DNA of 64,000 bases from Deroplatys truncata (GCA_030765065.1 CM060975.1:197006507-197070506), one strand, 5' to 3'; shown: positions 1 through 13,060, counted from the first letter of the stretch. The notes: generated by a model from the sequence alone, not told the origin. Numbers and translations: made by a program.

Positions 1-1260
1 TAAACATCTATAGAAGAATTGTACATATGAAAGGGGAACCATACATATAAGAATTGTTCAGTAATAATTTAATTCACTAGCATGCTAAAATATTCAACAT
101 CTAACATTTGTACAGAGCTGATTGTAAGACACGGGCGGAGCTAGCAGAATTCCAAGAAATCATAAAGACCGTACCTGTCACCGAGCGGTACAATGCTACA
201 TGATGGCGCCCAAGCGCACGGACCTGAATCCACACATTCTCATACATGTCAGGGTAACGCGGCCTGAGGCCCAATAGGAAACGTCGTTACATTTTCAAAC
301 GTAGAGGTGAGCGTCACTAGGCTCCCGTATATAAGAGCAGACAAAGCAAAGCCTCAGAGCCCGCTCTTATTCTGAATCTAACTCATCGAGAAGTCACGTC
401 GACACGAGATGCTACAGATGCACGTGGGTGCACAAGGGTGGGGTGCGTGTGAATATAGCAGGGCTCCTGACTAACTTAAAGTGGTGGGATTATTATAATA
501 ATGGGAAAAGCTAGCCGCCCATAACTATTCAAAGTGTGAAATAAACTTCATTGATTAAGGGAAACTCGCAGCGTATTTTTAACTTGCCTCACCCACTAGT
601 ACCTGAGAGTTAATTATTAGTTATAGTTGGAATGGAATATTCAACGACCGACGAGCACCAATAGCCGAGGAAGAAGAACATTGCAACAGGCAACAACACA
701 AGGATCGACGATTTCCCGTTACAATATGCAAAAATCAGAGTTATAGCTGAATGGAAGAATAGAAGAGTATGCTGCGAATTCCAGGTATCGAAGTGAGGCA
801 ACCTCGCGGAAATATTTAAATCGAAGGACATGGTAAATGTAGATTAAAAGAACGCTGGAATCTGACAGCGCAAGAAACTTAAAACTGACCGAATTTACAT
901 CAACCGATACGAGAAGTCTCTGCGCTGGTTGAATTTGCGACAAGTGTTTTTTGTGATTGGCGCACAAGAAACCACTTCATCAGGTATGTAATAAGCTGAA
1001 GTTATACTTACAGACTGCGGCATAGGTCCTTGGGCTAGTATCAAAGGCTCCAAGCCATGGACAGGAGTGTTACACGGAGTTTTGCCAACACTGACCAAAA
1101 CCCCTTCCGCACAGCTATGCGCCCCCTAGACGAGTACTCTACCCCCGAGAGATATTAACCTGATAGGCCGTTGCAATATGGAAATTTCCGAACATAAAAC
1201 AAAGGTTGATGGATTATATAGTAAAGAACTAGAATATATGTAAATAAATAAAACACTACA
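1..1260. other. No recognisable gene
   Basis: AT-rich sequence with only short open frames (up to about 80 codons) that carry no motif I know. I see no tRNA-like boxes, terminal repeats or long tandem array. It may hold decayed repeats that cannot be recognised by eye. Confidence 0.5.
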
Positions 1261-1270
1261 GAAAATAGTA

Positions 1271-1610
1271 GTTAAACCAGCATTAAAATGTGCATGTGAT
1301 ACGAGTGATAAGAAACAAATAAATTTCAGACTGGAGGCATTTCATTCCAGATTTTTAAGATCCTTTCTAGGTGTAACAATAAAAGATCAACTGCGCAATG
1401 TGGACATAAAGAAAGAACTAGAAGAACAGATAATACAAGAAGTTTAGAGATATCAACCAAAGTGGAGAGAGCATGCTCAAAGGATGAAGTCCTTGAGATT
1501 CTCTAGGCAAGCATTAGCTTATAAACCCTTGGGATATGGAGATATTGGACGGCCCACAAGAGGTAGAGATTGCAATTGGAGGACTTCGTTCGGAACATAT
1601 CTAGTGGAAC
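1271..1610 (+). pseudogene. LINE reverse transcriptase C-terminal tail (5'-truncated)
   Basis: Reading one plus-strand frame from about 1274 gives a stretch typical of the end of arthropod non-LTR retrotransposon ORF2. It reads FRLEAF, then SRFLRSFLGVT, then DQLRNVDIKKELE, then PKWREHAQRM, then QALAYKPLGYGDIGRPTRG. The FLR..LG.T, R..DI..EL, W.EH..RM and GRP.R motifs are what one sees after the thumb in RTE/Jockey-like elements. The endonuclease and catalytic reverse-transcriptase parts are absent, so it is a 5'-truncated copy, as LINEs usually are. One in-frame stop falls near 1446, so it is dead. The clade is not certain. Confidence 0.7.
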
Positions 1611-1945
1611 TAACAAGGAGAAAGAAAAGAGAAAAACTATATAATATGTATCTTACCATAGAAGGCTATTGGTCAGTTCCTACAGACACATTACAGCCTG
1701 TAATTCATCCACTGCAATATCCTCTATGTTATGCACTTGCTAAAGCTAATGTGTAGAGTACCTTGTAAAGATTCGTGTCTGGAGAACACAGAGATGAATA
1801 CAGCCATGTTATATTATCATGGTCAAACATAACCAGTTCACCAGTGTGACAGTCTCTAAGTGAACTCCCTCCTGACGACGTTGTGGAAGTGCAAGAGTCT
1901 TCTTGTTAGGGTTGAAATCAACAAAACTACTCATTTTCTAAATCG

Positions 1946-2340
1946 AGCCAGATAGCTCTGGGCTAGTCTGTGACTCTCTCACATTCGAGAGCTCCCGGGT
2001 TCGATTCCCGTCAGACAGGCACTCTGAATTTTTTTTTCAGGATTTCCTCGGGTCGTTAGGAGAATACTGGGGTGGTTTCTCTTTTACTACGAAAGTCCTG
2101 TCCTTTCTTCTCTTTTAGGGTTGGGGGACCAGGTGACGGCGTTCGGTGTGTTGCGGCAGGACGACAGATTGTACGCTTTAGAAAGCTTTCTCCGTGGCGT
2201 TTGGTGGGCCGGCTGGGCCCCCAGACTGTCCTGGAAGCTTTTCTCGTTGCCACCGAGACACCCGGAGGTTACTGGGATGGGATAGTGCTAGCCAGGACCT
2301 ACCATATGCCAGCCTCACGAATTACCGCGGTGGCATCTCA
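1946..2340 (+). repeat. tRNA-derived SINE, long family (S2)
   Basis: A tRNA-like head has a clear B box, GGGTTCGATTCCCG, near 1998. It is followed by the S2 body, which shares a block close to TTTCCTCGGGTCG and then GGGGTGGTTTC. Further on comes the GGACCAGGTGACGGCGTTCG segment also found at 46751 and, in reverse, near 19900. The A box region is worn. Edges are approximate and I could not fix a target duplication. Confidence 0.7.
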
Positions 2341-2491
2341 CTCAGATTTTGATTACAGAATGGCATATCAGTTCGGATTCACATTTACTTTAATGTATTG
2401 TCCACCTTCTTGCTTTTACTGCTTTTGAAAATTATTAAGGATTAATTTGTCACTGTGAATGTGCATAAAAATATATGCAGCATTCACTTTA

Positions 2492-3232
2492 CTCTTTGTA
2501 CTCACTCTTATACAAACTATTCTTACAAACGCTTATTATTCTAGCTACCTCTTGTTAATCCAGAAGTAATAGCAATTAAAGCCATAGTCAGATTTTTAAA
2601 AGCACGTCGCTATGTGATGGTTTTGAAATTCCAGGTCCTTTGCATGATTTAGAAAAACAAAAAATGAGAAAAACGTTCTCCTATTTGAGAAAAACGAAAG
2701 TACTTGAAAACTCAAGCCAATACGAATGAATACCTCGGAAATAGTTAATGCCACAGATAATGTATTTGACACAAATTGCGTGCTTTAACGAACTATACAT
2801 TTTTTGTGTAGTAAGATTTTGTCTATCTGTTATGACTTACTACTTATGCAAAGGTCATTCCGAATGAAGAGGACTTCAGACGCTATTCCCAGAAAATTCA
2901 AGATATAAATTTCATTTGCCTTTCAAATTCTTATATATATGGTATTTTAATCAAAATTGTTAGAGCCATTTTTGAGAAAATCAATGTTTTCGAAAAGTTT
3001 TGCGTGTAAAGGTTAGTTTGAGGTGAGGAACTTTTCTTGAAAATATTCGTGCCGTATCCTTGGAAGATGTTGCTGCTTAAAGACATACGCATGTACCGTT
3101 TTCTAAAAAAAAAAAAAAAAAAAAATCGATTCAGAATTCTCAAAAGATGTATTTTCGGTGGAATCTCAGTACCGAATTTTTTAATCGACTGCAATACTTC
3201 CTGTACTAATTATAGGAAAATACAGAGAAAGG
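2492..3232 (+). mobile_element. Family H element, near full length
   Basis: Plus-orientation copy. It aligns through the segments ACTTTACTCT, CTCGGAAATAG, TTTTTTGTGTAGTAAGATTTT, CCCAGAAAATTCAAGATATA and GTTAGAGCCATTTTTGAGAAA. A poly(A) run at 3106-3124 replaces the usual CA microsatellite, and the end at AATACAGAGAAAG is worn. Older than the copies at the right edge. Confidence 0.8.
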
Positions 3233-3234
3233 AA

Positions 3235-3871
3235 TGTGCTACTCATTGATAAAACTAGAAAAAGCAGATGTGATATGGTTAGTGTAATAATTTCATTGCA
3301 TTAAACAGAACACATAAACCAGTTAGATTATCGCATGACCATTATGAACACAGTCTCTGTAATGGCAGCCGGCGCACTGACAAAGGAGCATCGACAAATA
3401 GCATTCTCCTTACATTCTCCTTGCTACCCCTTGTGCGGTTTAAAATGGGGGAGAAAATACCACCGCGATAATTAATGGTCTGAGAACCCCATTTCCTTTC
3501 AACCCCGCTGTTCTTCAAACGCGATACAGCTCCGCCTGAGAGTGTTTAAACTTGATGACTAGAAACTGTGCGGTTGTTCGCTACAGATAACGCTGCCATT
3601 TCCTAAACGGATTTTATTCGCATTAATTCAGTTATCGTCTTGTTCAGAAACTTGTTTTTACACTCTGGAAAATTAAAACAGGGCACAACGAAAGTTATGG
3701 ATTTTAACTCCATAGGAAAAACAATGCACGCAATGGTTGTACTATAACACGCTCAATTTCCTGCTTATTCCAATCAGTTATTTCCTCTGAGGCGCACTTT
3801 CTGAAATTATTCTCTAAATCGTGAAAGCAGCGGAATGAGTTTACCCTGAATTCCCTTTTCCTCATAATCAA
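3235..3871. other. No recognisable gene
   Basis: Between a family H copy and a SINE. Only short frames; nothing recognised. Confidence 0.5.
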
Positions 3872-3881
3872 CACCGCAGTC

Positions 3882-4179
3882 GTCGTCGTTCTCCGTGGTG
3901 TAGTGGTTACCATGCTAGCCTCTAGTTCCCAAGATCGCGGGTCGAAACCCGGCGGAGGGCGATGGATTTTTCAGGCGTAAAAATCCTTAGCATGGCTTCC
4001 TTCGGAAGGGAAGTAAAGTCGGTTGTCCCGTGTCGTAGATTTACGGCACGTAAAACAACCTCAAGCTTGGTAAGCGGTCTCTGAACAAAATTTCCGGTCT
4101 TTCACGCCCAATATAGAATGGGACGCTAAGGTCAATTAGTACTTAAAGAGCATCCATAAATAAAACACAATTTCAATTG
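3882..4179 (+). repeat. tRNA-derived SINE, Asp-like head (S1)
   Basis: The head starts TTCTCCGTGGTGTAGTGGTTACC, which covers the A box, and has a B box GGGTCGAAACCC, giving a cloverleaf-like start closest to tRNA-Asp. The body has GGCTTCCTTCGGAAGGGAAG and ends in CATAAATAAAACACAATTT. A perfect 10 bp target duplication CACCGCAGTC flanks it at 3872-3881 and 4180-4189, which fixes both edges. Three relatives lie at 23703, 28241 and 48031. Confidence 0.9.
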
Positions 4180-4189
4180 CACCGCAGTC

Positions 4190-6189
4190 ATATTTCGGAG
4201 GACAAGTAACTCGAATAGTTACTAAATAATGGTTGTTTTTAAATAACAATTCCAACCTGTCAGTATAAAGCTAGATAAGAAAATAAACGGGAATGACTAT
4301 GTAAACATGTTTTTGGTCGATTACACTGTAATACGCTGATTATATGTGAGTAATTGAACTGTTATGGCATTCATAATATTTCAGCAACTCATTACGATCT
4401 TACTCGACGGCAGGTGCATCTGCCCTATCGCCCATACCTTTTAACACCCTAGCAGCAGTCCACTGGGATGCATTCCCCAGATAAACAACGAAATGTGTTT
4501 GTTTAAAATAAAATAAATTCTGTTCATTGTAATTTTAATATTTTAATAAATTAATTTGATTTCTTTTTCTTCAATGTGTTGCTTTCATGTTACCTGCAAA
4601 AATCAATAAATACGGCGTGAACTCAACAGTGCTGCCATCTGTTGCACTACTCACAAACACGCTTAAGGATCCACCATCATGCTGCTATCCGATCAGCATT
4701 TAATTACACACAATAAACAGATAATATATTTTTGTAAAAACTCAAAGTTTTGAAGTTATGGTGTGGTCAACCAAAAACAGTCGTATGCAACTTGACTATA
4801 ATGGTAATTAAGACGCTATAAAATGTATGAAACTTGCGTCTGCATTACTTTGTCGCAGTTCTCAATGGCTCATCTTATCTTATTTACTGGGCGCCTCTTG
4901 TTTTATTATTTTAAATTTGGGTTCATTGTCCTCCGGCTAGCTATTATAACTCAGTCGAGCAAGTATCTCTAAGCAGGGCGTGTAAACGGAAAGGAGTTGT
5001 TACTAAAAGATAACACCGATAAAAAAATGTTTCTACACTTTTATTGCCGTCACAATTAATAATTCACATATTTAATCTTTATATACGCCTGACTGAAACT
5101 GTGATATTTTTTAATGTAACTACAGTCGTTATAGATGCGGCGCATCAATTACTTCGCGTACTTTACATTTTTGTAACTAATTCTGCGACGTGCACCTGTG
5201 AGAGATTCTTCAGAACTGTGTGACGTGCACCTCGTGAGGGATTCTTCCGAACTGTGCGAAACTTGCTTATGGCTCGAGAATATATACTCCTTCACCTCGA
5301 ATTGCCTAAACATTATAATATAACTCCTGTTGGTTACCAAATCGCGCCCACTTTAGCGTCTGTTTTGGTCAGCCAATCACTACTACTAACATATATACTC
5401 TAGGGAAGATATTCCCTCCATTTCTAAAGAAGGCACGCTACCCTGGCGTCATTTGTTTATCTCTTCTTAGTGATAAACAACTCGCCCCCTCGGTTTATTG
5501 TTACCCACTTCTATTGTCAGTTTCAGTTAGGCCGTGTAAACTTATTTCCTAACAATACTTATGGCTAACAAACATCTAAATCCTGTACATAGAATAAAAT
5601 TAATTTACACTACAATTACTCTGGCATTCACAGCATGTTATGATATAAAATATTGCCGCAACTTCCATTACGTCTTATTACATAATATATCAACTATAAA
5701 GATCCTAGAAACTTATAACATCAAGAAGCCATCTCAGTATACGACCAACAGAGATGGGATGCACACAGACAAAAGGTGTAGGCCAGACCTCCGTAGTCAT
5801 GGAAGTTGATTATCAAAACATGTGTTCGGTAACATCTCCATATCAATTGTTGGGTGGGAACGTTGAATATTTTGAGTAATTGAAAATATACAAGTAGATC
5901 TACAGAATGACCTTCCTAGCTCCCAAAATAATCCGATCTTGAAAACATAAGTATTAATGATTTTTCTTCCAATACAGATACTAGGGTTAGGGGATTATCT
6001 GAAAACCCCTAAACAAATCATAGAGTCGGTATTCAATAGGTTTACGAAGTTCACTGTATCTCACAAAATATATGCAACTGTTTTATCTTTACATAACATC
6101 TTTCAATTCGCTGTTAAGGAGTAGGAAGTAGAAGTATCTGCATCATTGTTGGTTAACCTGACTAGCTGTCTCCCTACAAGGTTGAGTAT
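4190..6189. other. No recognisable gene; small tandem duplication inside
   Basis: AT-rich sequence without a supportable gene. The only structure seen is the 35 bp direct tandem duplication at 5187-5257. Confidence 0.45.
5187..5257. repeat. Two-unit 35 bp tandem duplication
   Basis: Two adjacent units, each starting GACGTGCACCT and containing GATTCTTC.GAACTGTG, with a few differences and a 1 bp length change. It makes a repeated HSSEESLT peptide in a chance minus-strand frame. Confidence 0.85.
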
Positions 6190-6207
6190 GGTGCGCGCTC
6201 TAGGACA

Positions 6208-6711
6208 AGGTATACAACGGAGGGGGAAATCTCGCGCACTATAACCTACAGATCTATTGCGACTACCACCCAGGAGGAAGGGATGAAGTGAGAGAATCAC
6301 AGGAGGTTAAGGCCGCAGGCAGACAGGAAACAGAGACGCGCGAAAGTCTCTAACAGTTCCTGCCTCGAAGACCCGTCCCACAATTAGAGCTACCCAAAGA
6401 GGCCGGTGAACAACCCGTCAACCAAGCAATCCTCTAGTGTCCACATTCTTTCCTTTGAGCAAGCATCCGTGCCATCTGTCCGCTACCGCCACGCGCCACG
6501 AAACCTACAAGCACACCTGAAACATTAGAAGGAAACGGTACGAAAGGGAAATGATGGAAAAGAAATCGTGCAGATGAGAAACCACCCCAGCATTCGGCTT
6601 CTATCAGGAAAAAACACGAAAACCCCAAGATAAGAGTATGCGGTCAATGGGAATCGAGTACAGGAACTCCTGAATACGCGTCTAACACGTTACCGCGGAA
6701 TCATGTCGCTC
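6208..6711 (-). repeat. tRNA-derived SINE, long family (S2), full length
   Basis: Minus-orientation 504 bp copy. The tail side at 6208-6330 has the CAGGAGGAAGGGATGAA and GGCCGCAGGCAGACAG segments. The middle matches the copy at 36418, and the head at 6640-6711 is tRNA-like but worn. Imperfect 18 bp flanking repeats of the form GGTGYGYGCTCTAGKACA lie at 6190-6207 and 6712-6729 and look like an old target duplication. Confidence 0.85.
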
Positions 6712-6729
6712 GGTGTGTGCTCTAGTACA

Positions 6730-7779
6730 CATATTTCCGTAAAATGTTGAACAATTCTTTGCCCCTTATTGGCGTCAGCACATACTAAGTTTTCATGTTC
6801 CATCGGTCTTAAAATTCTGTTCCTCGCTGTATTTTCCGTAGGAAAAAAAAATGTTATGACTTTAGTAAGCAATCCTCGTGGTGTGAAACCCCAGGTATCT
6901 TTTTTATATTTCAATAAAACGGAACTGAGTTATTATAGCAGCACGCTTTCAATGGTGCTGATTTCGTGCCCTGGAGGGAAGACAAGGTTTTAAAATCATC
7001 TCCCGAGGCAGAATTTGCAAAGGGTTGCGACTGAAAGTAAATGTATCAGGAAGCGATTTAAGCCGCCAATGAAAAGCAGCACGGATGCCCGAGAACCCAA
7101 GGCCCGGGGGGGGGGATCCACAGTTCTCCTGAATAATGGATCACCACGCCCAGGGCATGAGGGTGCTTTTCCGGGATTTGCATACTTACAGGGAACGTGT
7201 GTTAGGATTTGGGGAAGGGTGAACAATGGAAGGGTGAATGCGGTACTTGAGAAAGATGGGGTATGCATTTTTAGAACGGGATCATATTTCTACAGATGGC
7301 ATGCTCCTGCGATATCGCCGAGGAGACACCGTAGGGAGGTTACCTCTTCATAACAGAACATTCCTTACCCTGCACGATGCTTCGTGAGTTACGGTCTGTA
7401 GCTTGAAGGTTAACCTATGGGTTATCAGGTTTACTGATGTTGGATAAATCTCTTGTTAAGTGTTCTAATATGGAATGAGTTTCGATCCGAACAGAAATCC
7501 ATCCTTTTCTTTCTACCAAAACGAGCCTTACTTAAATGCCTGCAAGTTAGCTGCTCCAGGAAATATCTCGACGTGAAATTCTTCAGCAACTTTGACTTAC
7601 GGTGAAAGGGATTAGCGATCGCTTCTGTGGTAGACTTGATGATCGATCCTTGTGACACCTATCGTAAACATCTAAGCCAGTATAATTATTTCGACATAAG
7701 CACTTAAAAATCTAAATCAATATATCACAAAATATTCAATTTCAGATCCAAAGTAGATAAGGGAAATAAAGAAAAAATA
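6730..7779. other. No recognisable gene
   Basis: Two overlapping open frames on opposite strands (6996-7353) give glycine/proline-rich peptides with no motif. A run of nine G falls near 7105. No gene is supported. Confidence 0.45.
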
Positions 7780-8276
7780 TCTGGTGTGTTACATTCGACA
7801 GGACTTTAAAGAATGACTAAACATTGAACAATTCAAACCAGTAATAACGGATATCTTGGAAATGGCTGATACCACAAAGAGTTATTTGAAATAAATTGCA
7901 TGTTTAAAAATGATCTATACTTTTTGTTGGCACGTTTTCATCTATCGCTTAGCGTTTACCATTATCTATTCAAGATTATATAAATTTCCTTCCGGATGAA
8001 GACTTCACAAGCTATTCCCAGCAAATTCAAGATATATACTTTATTTGCCATTAAATATCTTTAATGTGTGGTATTTTAATCAAAAAAAATCGAAAAATGT
8101 TCCATGTAAAGGATAGTTTGGAATGGATGAATTTCTTGAAAATCTTTGTACCGCATCTTTGGAAGGTGCTGAACTTAAATACCCAGTTTGGTATTTATCT
8201 GACATTTCGTTTTTAAGTTATACACAGACACACACACACACACACACGCGGACATTTTTCTAAAAAGTTTACGTCC
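7780..8276 (+). mobile_element. Family H element, internally deleted, cut by a SINE
   Basis: The left edge CTGGTGTGTTACATTC joins directly to AGGACTTTAAAGAATGAC, so about 250 bp of the usual 5' half is missing. The rest runs to the CA microsatellite near 8225. The terminal part is lost where the SINE at 8277 begins. Confidence 0.8.
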
Positions 8277-8590
8277 TGCTCCGTGGCATAGTGGGCTAGA
8301 GAGTGGAGCTCTGGTTGCAGGCCACAGAATGCGCCTAGGTTCGATCCAGATTCATGGAGATGCGGATTTTATGTCGCGGATGTAGGACCGGTGCCCACTC
8401 AGCATCATGAGGAAATTGAGGAGCTGCGATAGCTACGAAAGCCAGCATTCCGGGAGGGGAATGCGTAATGCTGGCCATATCTAATCCTCGTGTCGGTTGG
8501 ATGACCGTAAGTGGGCATGAGGCCAACAGTCGAATTGGTTCGTCTAGGCATAGAATGATAACAACAATAACAATACAATAATAATAATAG
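8277..8590 (+). repeat. tRNA-derived SINE (S4) with AAC/AAT tail
   Basis: The head GTCCTGCTCCGTGGCATAGTG carries an A box, and TAGGTTCGATCC serves as B box. The body has GACCGGTGCCCACTCAGCA and GGCCATATCTAATCC, shared with the copy at 28230-28815. It ends in an AACAATAAT-type tail. It sits at the broken edge of a family H copy. Confidence 0.8.
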
Positions 8591-9454
8591 TGACCCAGTT
8601 TTAGGTTAGATGTTACCGCTTGGAAATGTTGCTGAATGTAATTTGTCCAAAAGCACGGCTTTAAATTTAATCGTTATTAATCACAAACTATTGTGCATGC
8701 TATATCAAATGCTCGAAGCGTAAGTCACGTCAGAATTTATATATTAATGCAATATATTCTGTATAGTATTAATTTTACAGCAGACATTGATGGTAAAGGG
8801 CCTCTTTAAATCAGTAATTTTGTTTTGGCTGATTTAATAGTGGATCCATCTTTCACTCATTTTGAGATTTCGGAAACGGGTAGCAAATACACTACATAGT
8901 AAAGCTTACAAAATAGGTATGGAACTGGTTTATCAGTTACGGAAGGGTCTAATGTTATTGAGACAGATTAACTTTGCTCCTTAAATATTTTTAATGAGTG
9001 CATAGATTTCATCTATCTAAACATGTATATAAGCTGTAAAGCGTGCAACGAACACGGATAAGGTTCATGCGTCGCTTAACCGGTTGCATAAATTAAAACA
9101 CCTAGGGGAAGGTAAATATGGGAAGCTGTCAATTTCTCCGAAACTTCCTACTCATATTTAATAGAAGAGCACAAATAATTCCTTTCCTTGTGGAATGTTT
9201 CATTTCAAATTATCCCAGGAGAGAAAATGCAGTTTGCTTTTTGTTGAGCAAGAGGGAAACGTTTGACTTTTTGAACATATTTAGGTAATGCACTGCTCTA
9301 TGCAAAGTTTGAAATAACAGTGGGTTATTCAAAATTGCTTAATGTATCATTAAATTCGGCTTTAATTTCATTCTTAAAACTATTGATTCATAAAAGAAGG
9401 TAAATGAATTCCTTTATTTTCATTTAATTCCAGCAATATATACCTACGTTTGCT
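8591..9454. other. No recognisable gene
   Basis: AT-rich, with stops in all frames at short spacing. Nothing recognised. Confidence 0.5.
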
Positions 9455-10085
9455 TTCTCTATAATGTTCCTACTAGGTAGAGAAGCTATTGCATTCCACC
9501 CGAAATTTCGATATAGAGATTGTACCGAAATACACGTTTTGAGGCACCTGCATAAAAATGTTTAGAAAAATGTCCGTGTGTGTGAGTGTGTGTCTGTGAA
9601 CAGCACAACTCAAAAAGGAAAAGTCAAATAAATACCGAACTTGATATTCAGGCTCAAAACCTTCCAAAGTTGCGACATGAAGATTTTCTAGAAAACTCTG
9701 CATCCCAAACTACCTTTTACATGAAACATTTTTCGAAATGTTTGGTTTTCTCAAAAATGGCTTAAACGATCTTGATTAAAATACCATATATTAGAGGTAT
9801 TTAATAACCAATAAAATGTATATCTTGAATTTTCTGGGAATAGCCTGTAAAGTCCTCTTCATTTGGAAGTAATTTTGTACATTCTTGTATAACTGGTAAA
9901 CGTTAAGCGATAGGCGAAAACGTAGCACACAAAAATAGTAGATCTCTTTAAAACACCTAATTTATTTCAAGAACTATTTTTTTTGTAGCATCAGCCACTT
10001 CCAAAGTATCCGTTATTAATGGTTCGATTTGTTCAATCCTTTGTTCATTCTTTTTAACTCCCGTCAATTTTCATTGTTTCTTACG
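9455..10085 (-). mobile_element. Family H element, 3' three quarters
   Basis: Minus orientation. The worn terminal palindrome is at 9455-9480, followed by GCATTCCACCCGAAATTTCG and a GT/CTGTGAACAGC microsatellite region at 9575-9605. The copy fades near 10085, before the usual GATGTGTTACA edge. Confidence 0.8.
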
Positions 10086-10102
10086 ATTGCGGTAGCATCA
10101 AG

Positions 10103-10322
10103 GCTTGCAATCAGAGGGGAGCGAGGGACAAGACGATAAGGGTATCTACAGTTGCACAATGAAAACAGTACTGCCATACACCACACATATTTCATACATT
10201 TGCAGGCCTCAGCCTCGCTAGTAAATGCAACTTGTAACTGCGGAGTTTTTCTTTACCCGACTGTCCTTCCGATGCCCCACCCACTTGTTCCGTAACTGTT
10301 CCTCTTCCCACCGCACGCACTA
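10103..10322 (-). repeat. Family C repeat, inverted partner of 17505-17712
   Basis: The segment from GAGGGGAGCGAGGGACAAG through TGCACAATGAAAACAGTACT, and the later CCACTTGTTCCGTAACTGTTCC, occur reverse-complemented at 17505-17712. The class is unknown: no tRNA boxes and no coding sign. Confidence 0.75.
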
Positions 10323-12722
10323 ATATCGTAGCCGTCGGTAACTAAGCACTTCTTCCTTAATTGCAAGTAATTTATTTGCAGAAAACATTGTGTGTAACCT
10401 AAAGTGGATATAAGGATCACGTTTCACATCAGTAGAATAATATTCAACGGATACAGTGAATTTGCCATTTAGTAGAAAAAGTGCGGGAATGTATAAGCTT
10501 TTTTTTTTGTGATGGCGGGGAGTTCGAAATACTTGTATGTGGCTATAAGTTATATGTAATTTCACTGTGTAATCAAACGTTGTTCTCTTGAAAAGATTAT
10601 GAATCCGTGGATAGTCTACCAACTTTATTCCTCACTACAATAATTGGGAACATACACGAAAATGTAATTATATTCAATACTTATAAGCTATTCTGATTGA
10701 AAATTTCACATAGAATCCGAAAATAATAGCAGTAAGTAAAAATAATAAATCTAAGTATCGTTAAAGAGGCCACGTGTGGCAACAACGTAGCCCAATTGGT
10801 CTGACGTCACCGTCTATGTTGGCGCTAGTATCAGAAAGAAACACGTTATGCTATGTGAAGCCTAGACACAATGTGTCTTATGCAAGGATCATTTTTATGT
10901 AAGTTAAACGTTTTGTAACTTTTTTCTATGCTTTTATGCTTAATTTTGTTCTAATATCAAGACGTTGAAGCTATGCCGTTGCCAATTTTAACCTCTTTAG
11001 AAACTGTATTTATTGTATTCAATAAAAGGCACCTTAGTAATGATTGCAATATTATCCAAACATGATCTATCTTTTTTCGTACAAAATTAAAAAACATAGA
11101 GTAAAAATCAAAATATCTGTTTTGATGTATGCTAAGCAATTAACGTTTCTCGTTATCACCATCCTCATCTTTACGTAACAAAATAAAATCTTACTTTTTT
11201 CTCTCTCTTCATGTTATCGCTACACCGTAGTTATAGGCGCCTTGGAGCGTTTTAAGATTGTGTTTGTGCTTCATAGTGAAACAAATTAAAGCTATTTTCA
11301 CCCCCCCTTAACCCTGTGGCGTTCTACATATGTTTATGTAATACAAATTAATAGGCAATAAATGTACCATCTAATGAAAAACTGTCTTACGCCACATTTT
11401 TTACCTGCGAATGAGAAATACGACTACTATGCTTCACTATTAGCTTCTGAAGCTAATCAATAACACATCTTAATTTTTCAACGTAAGCATTAGATTTCTT
11501 GCAACTTAGGAAACTTGCACAATCAGGCGTATAACAGATGGATATACAACTAAGCAATATGCTTAGTCCTGATCTACAAATTTCGGCAGTCATAAAGCAG
11601 TCTTTATTTCTGTAAAGCATTGCTACTATTAATGCTTTCAAGCATCGCAGATTATCCGAATGTGTCGTTTTAAAACCTTCATCAAAAAAAGCGAAAATAA
11701 AGCTCTAATCAACAGCATACACCCACCATCAACGCAAGTATATGGCACAACTTCACATCGTACTAGACGGTGAGGTAACAACTCGGTCGATTATGTCAGC
11801 AGCGTTTTCGAAGGCCTTGCAAAATGGGACTCTAAAATATTTCTTCCTTGTTTTCAATATAGCATACCATGACGATGCAATATGATTTCCTGTTAATCTG
11901 AGGATTAACTTGTCCCCAGTTCTCAATCCTTGAACGGGAACGAGATGAGCAAAATGACAGTACCGCAGTATGACAAAATCCATCAATCCTGCTGCAAAAA
12001 CAGCCTCGTGGATTGTACGAGATAGTATATGAGGAAATAAGGAACCAATTAAAAATATTTATATCTAAAAGAAGAGGAAGAACTGGGTGGAACACATATA
12101 AATAAAGACAGATGATCCACTTCGTCAGATCCTTCTCAATTAATGATCACAAATAAACAGCAATATTTGCAAACGTTTTTGGAGATGAATGATTTATCTT
12201 CATTCGCAACAGGACATGCGGCCTATTCTTTGAACTGGATGAAGAAAACGAAGAAGGAGGTATGTGAAATCATAAGACTTTGTTCTGAGCTATACTTCTC
12301 CTTGTAATATGGAAGTTTAGCGCCCTTAATCCCCATCATGTAATATGGAATTATATTTCCTAGCATACCCATTACTAATATACCAGAGTTGCGCATTGAA
12401 GCGCATTTCCACAAGCTTTAAATTATTGCCATTACTCGAGCACCCTGTATTCTGCACATCTCAGCTTCTCATCTGAGGGTGAGTGGGAGAGAGTAGCCAT
12501 CATATCAGCAGCCAATATCAGGTTACCTGAGCTGCAAACACTTTATGGCAGTTTGGTAATTACCGTTTTCCATTAATGCCACAGCTTAATAACGGCCAGG
12601 TTAAGTAAATTTTCCACTTAGCAACAATACTCCAGTCCTTTGTCAAGTTTTCCTTGTCAAACACTTATTAAGTTGGTGAACGTTCCCTGGTGTTAGAACA
12701 GTAACCCAAAACATTTTACATG
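10323..12722. other. No recognisable gene
   Basis: Long AT-rich stretch. Two overlapping minus-strand frames at 11753-12095 (77 and 87 codons) look slightly protein-like but match no family I know. No repeats were identified. Confidence 0.4.
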
Positions 12723-12732
12723 CATGTAAAAC

Positions 12733-13050
12733 TCTGGACCGAGCGGAATGGCTCAGGCGGTAACGTCGGTGGCCCGCATTTGGTAGGTTCCGAGTTGAAA
12801 CCCCAGTGGCCGCGGTTTTCCTCGGTCGCTAGGCGAGTGCTGGGTTGGATAATTCGATCCGCGAGTTTTCCTATCATTCCTTTCATCCCTGCATTTAATT
12901 TCCTTCTTCTTCACTGTCATACCAGGCACTGGGCTGATCACTCATCCTGGGTATGCTATGATCCAAAAGTTTGCTTGCTCCTCGAAAGGCTACTTATCCA
13001 AGACATTGGCTTTTAAGTCCTTGGGGATGTAAGTTAAAGAAGAAGAACAA
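12733..13050 (+). repeat. tRNA-derived SINE (S3)
   Basis: The head ACCGAGCGGAATGGCTCAGGC holds an A box. The body shares GGTTTTCCTCGGTCGC and a diagnostic tail, CCAAGACATTGGCTTTTAAG, with the copies at 24572 and 51782. It ends in AAAGAAGAAGAACAA. Flanking repeats CATGTAAAAC (12723-12732) and CACGTAAAAC (13051-13060) match at 9 of 10 and read as a target duplication. Confidence 0.85.
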
Positions 13051-13060
13051 CACGTAAAAC

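Noticed and set aside
6996-7353. Two opposed frames of 90 and 112 codons
   Set aside because: Overlap on opposite strands, low-complexity, no motif; no splice or promoter support.
11753-12095. Minus-strand frames resembling a short protein
   Set aside because: Two overlapping frames of similar length, no recognisable family and no exon signals I could trust.
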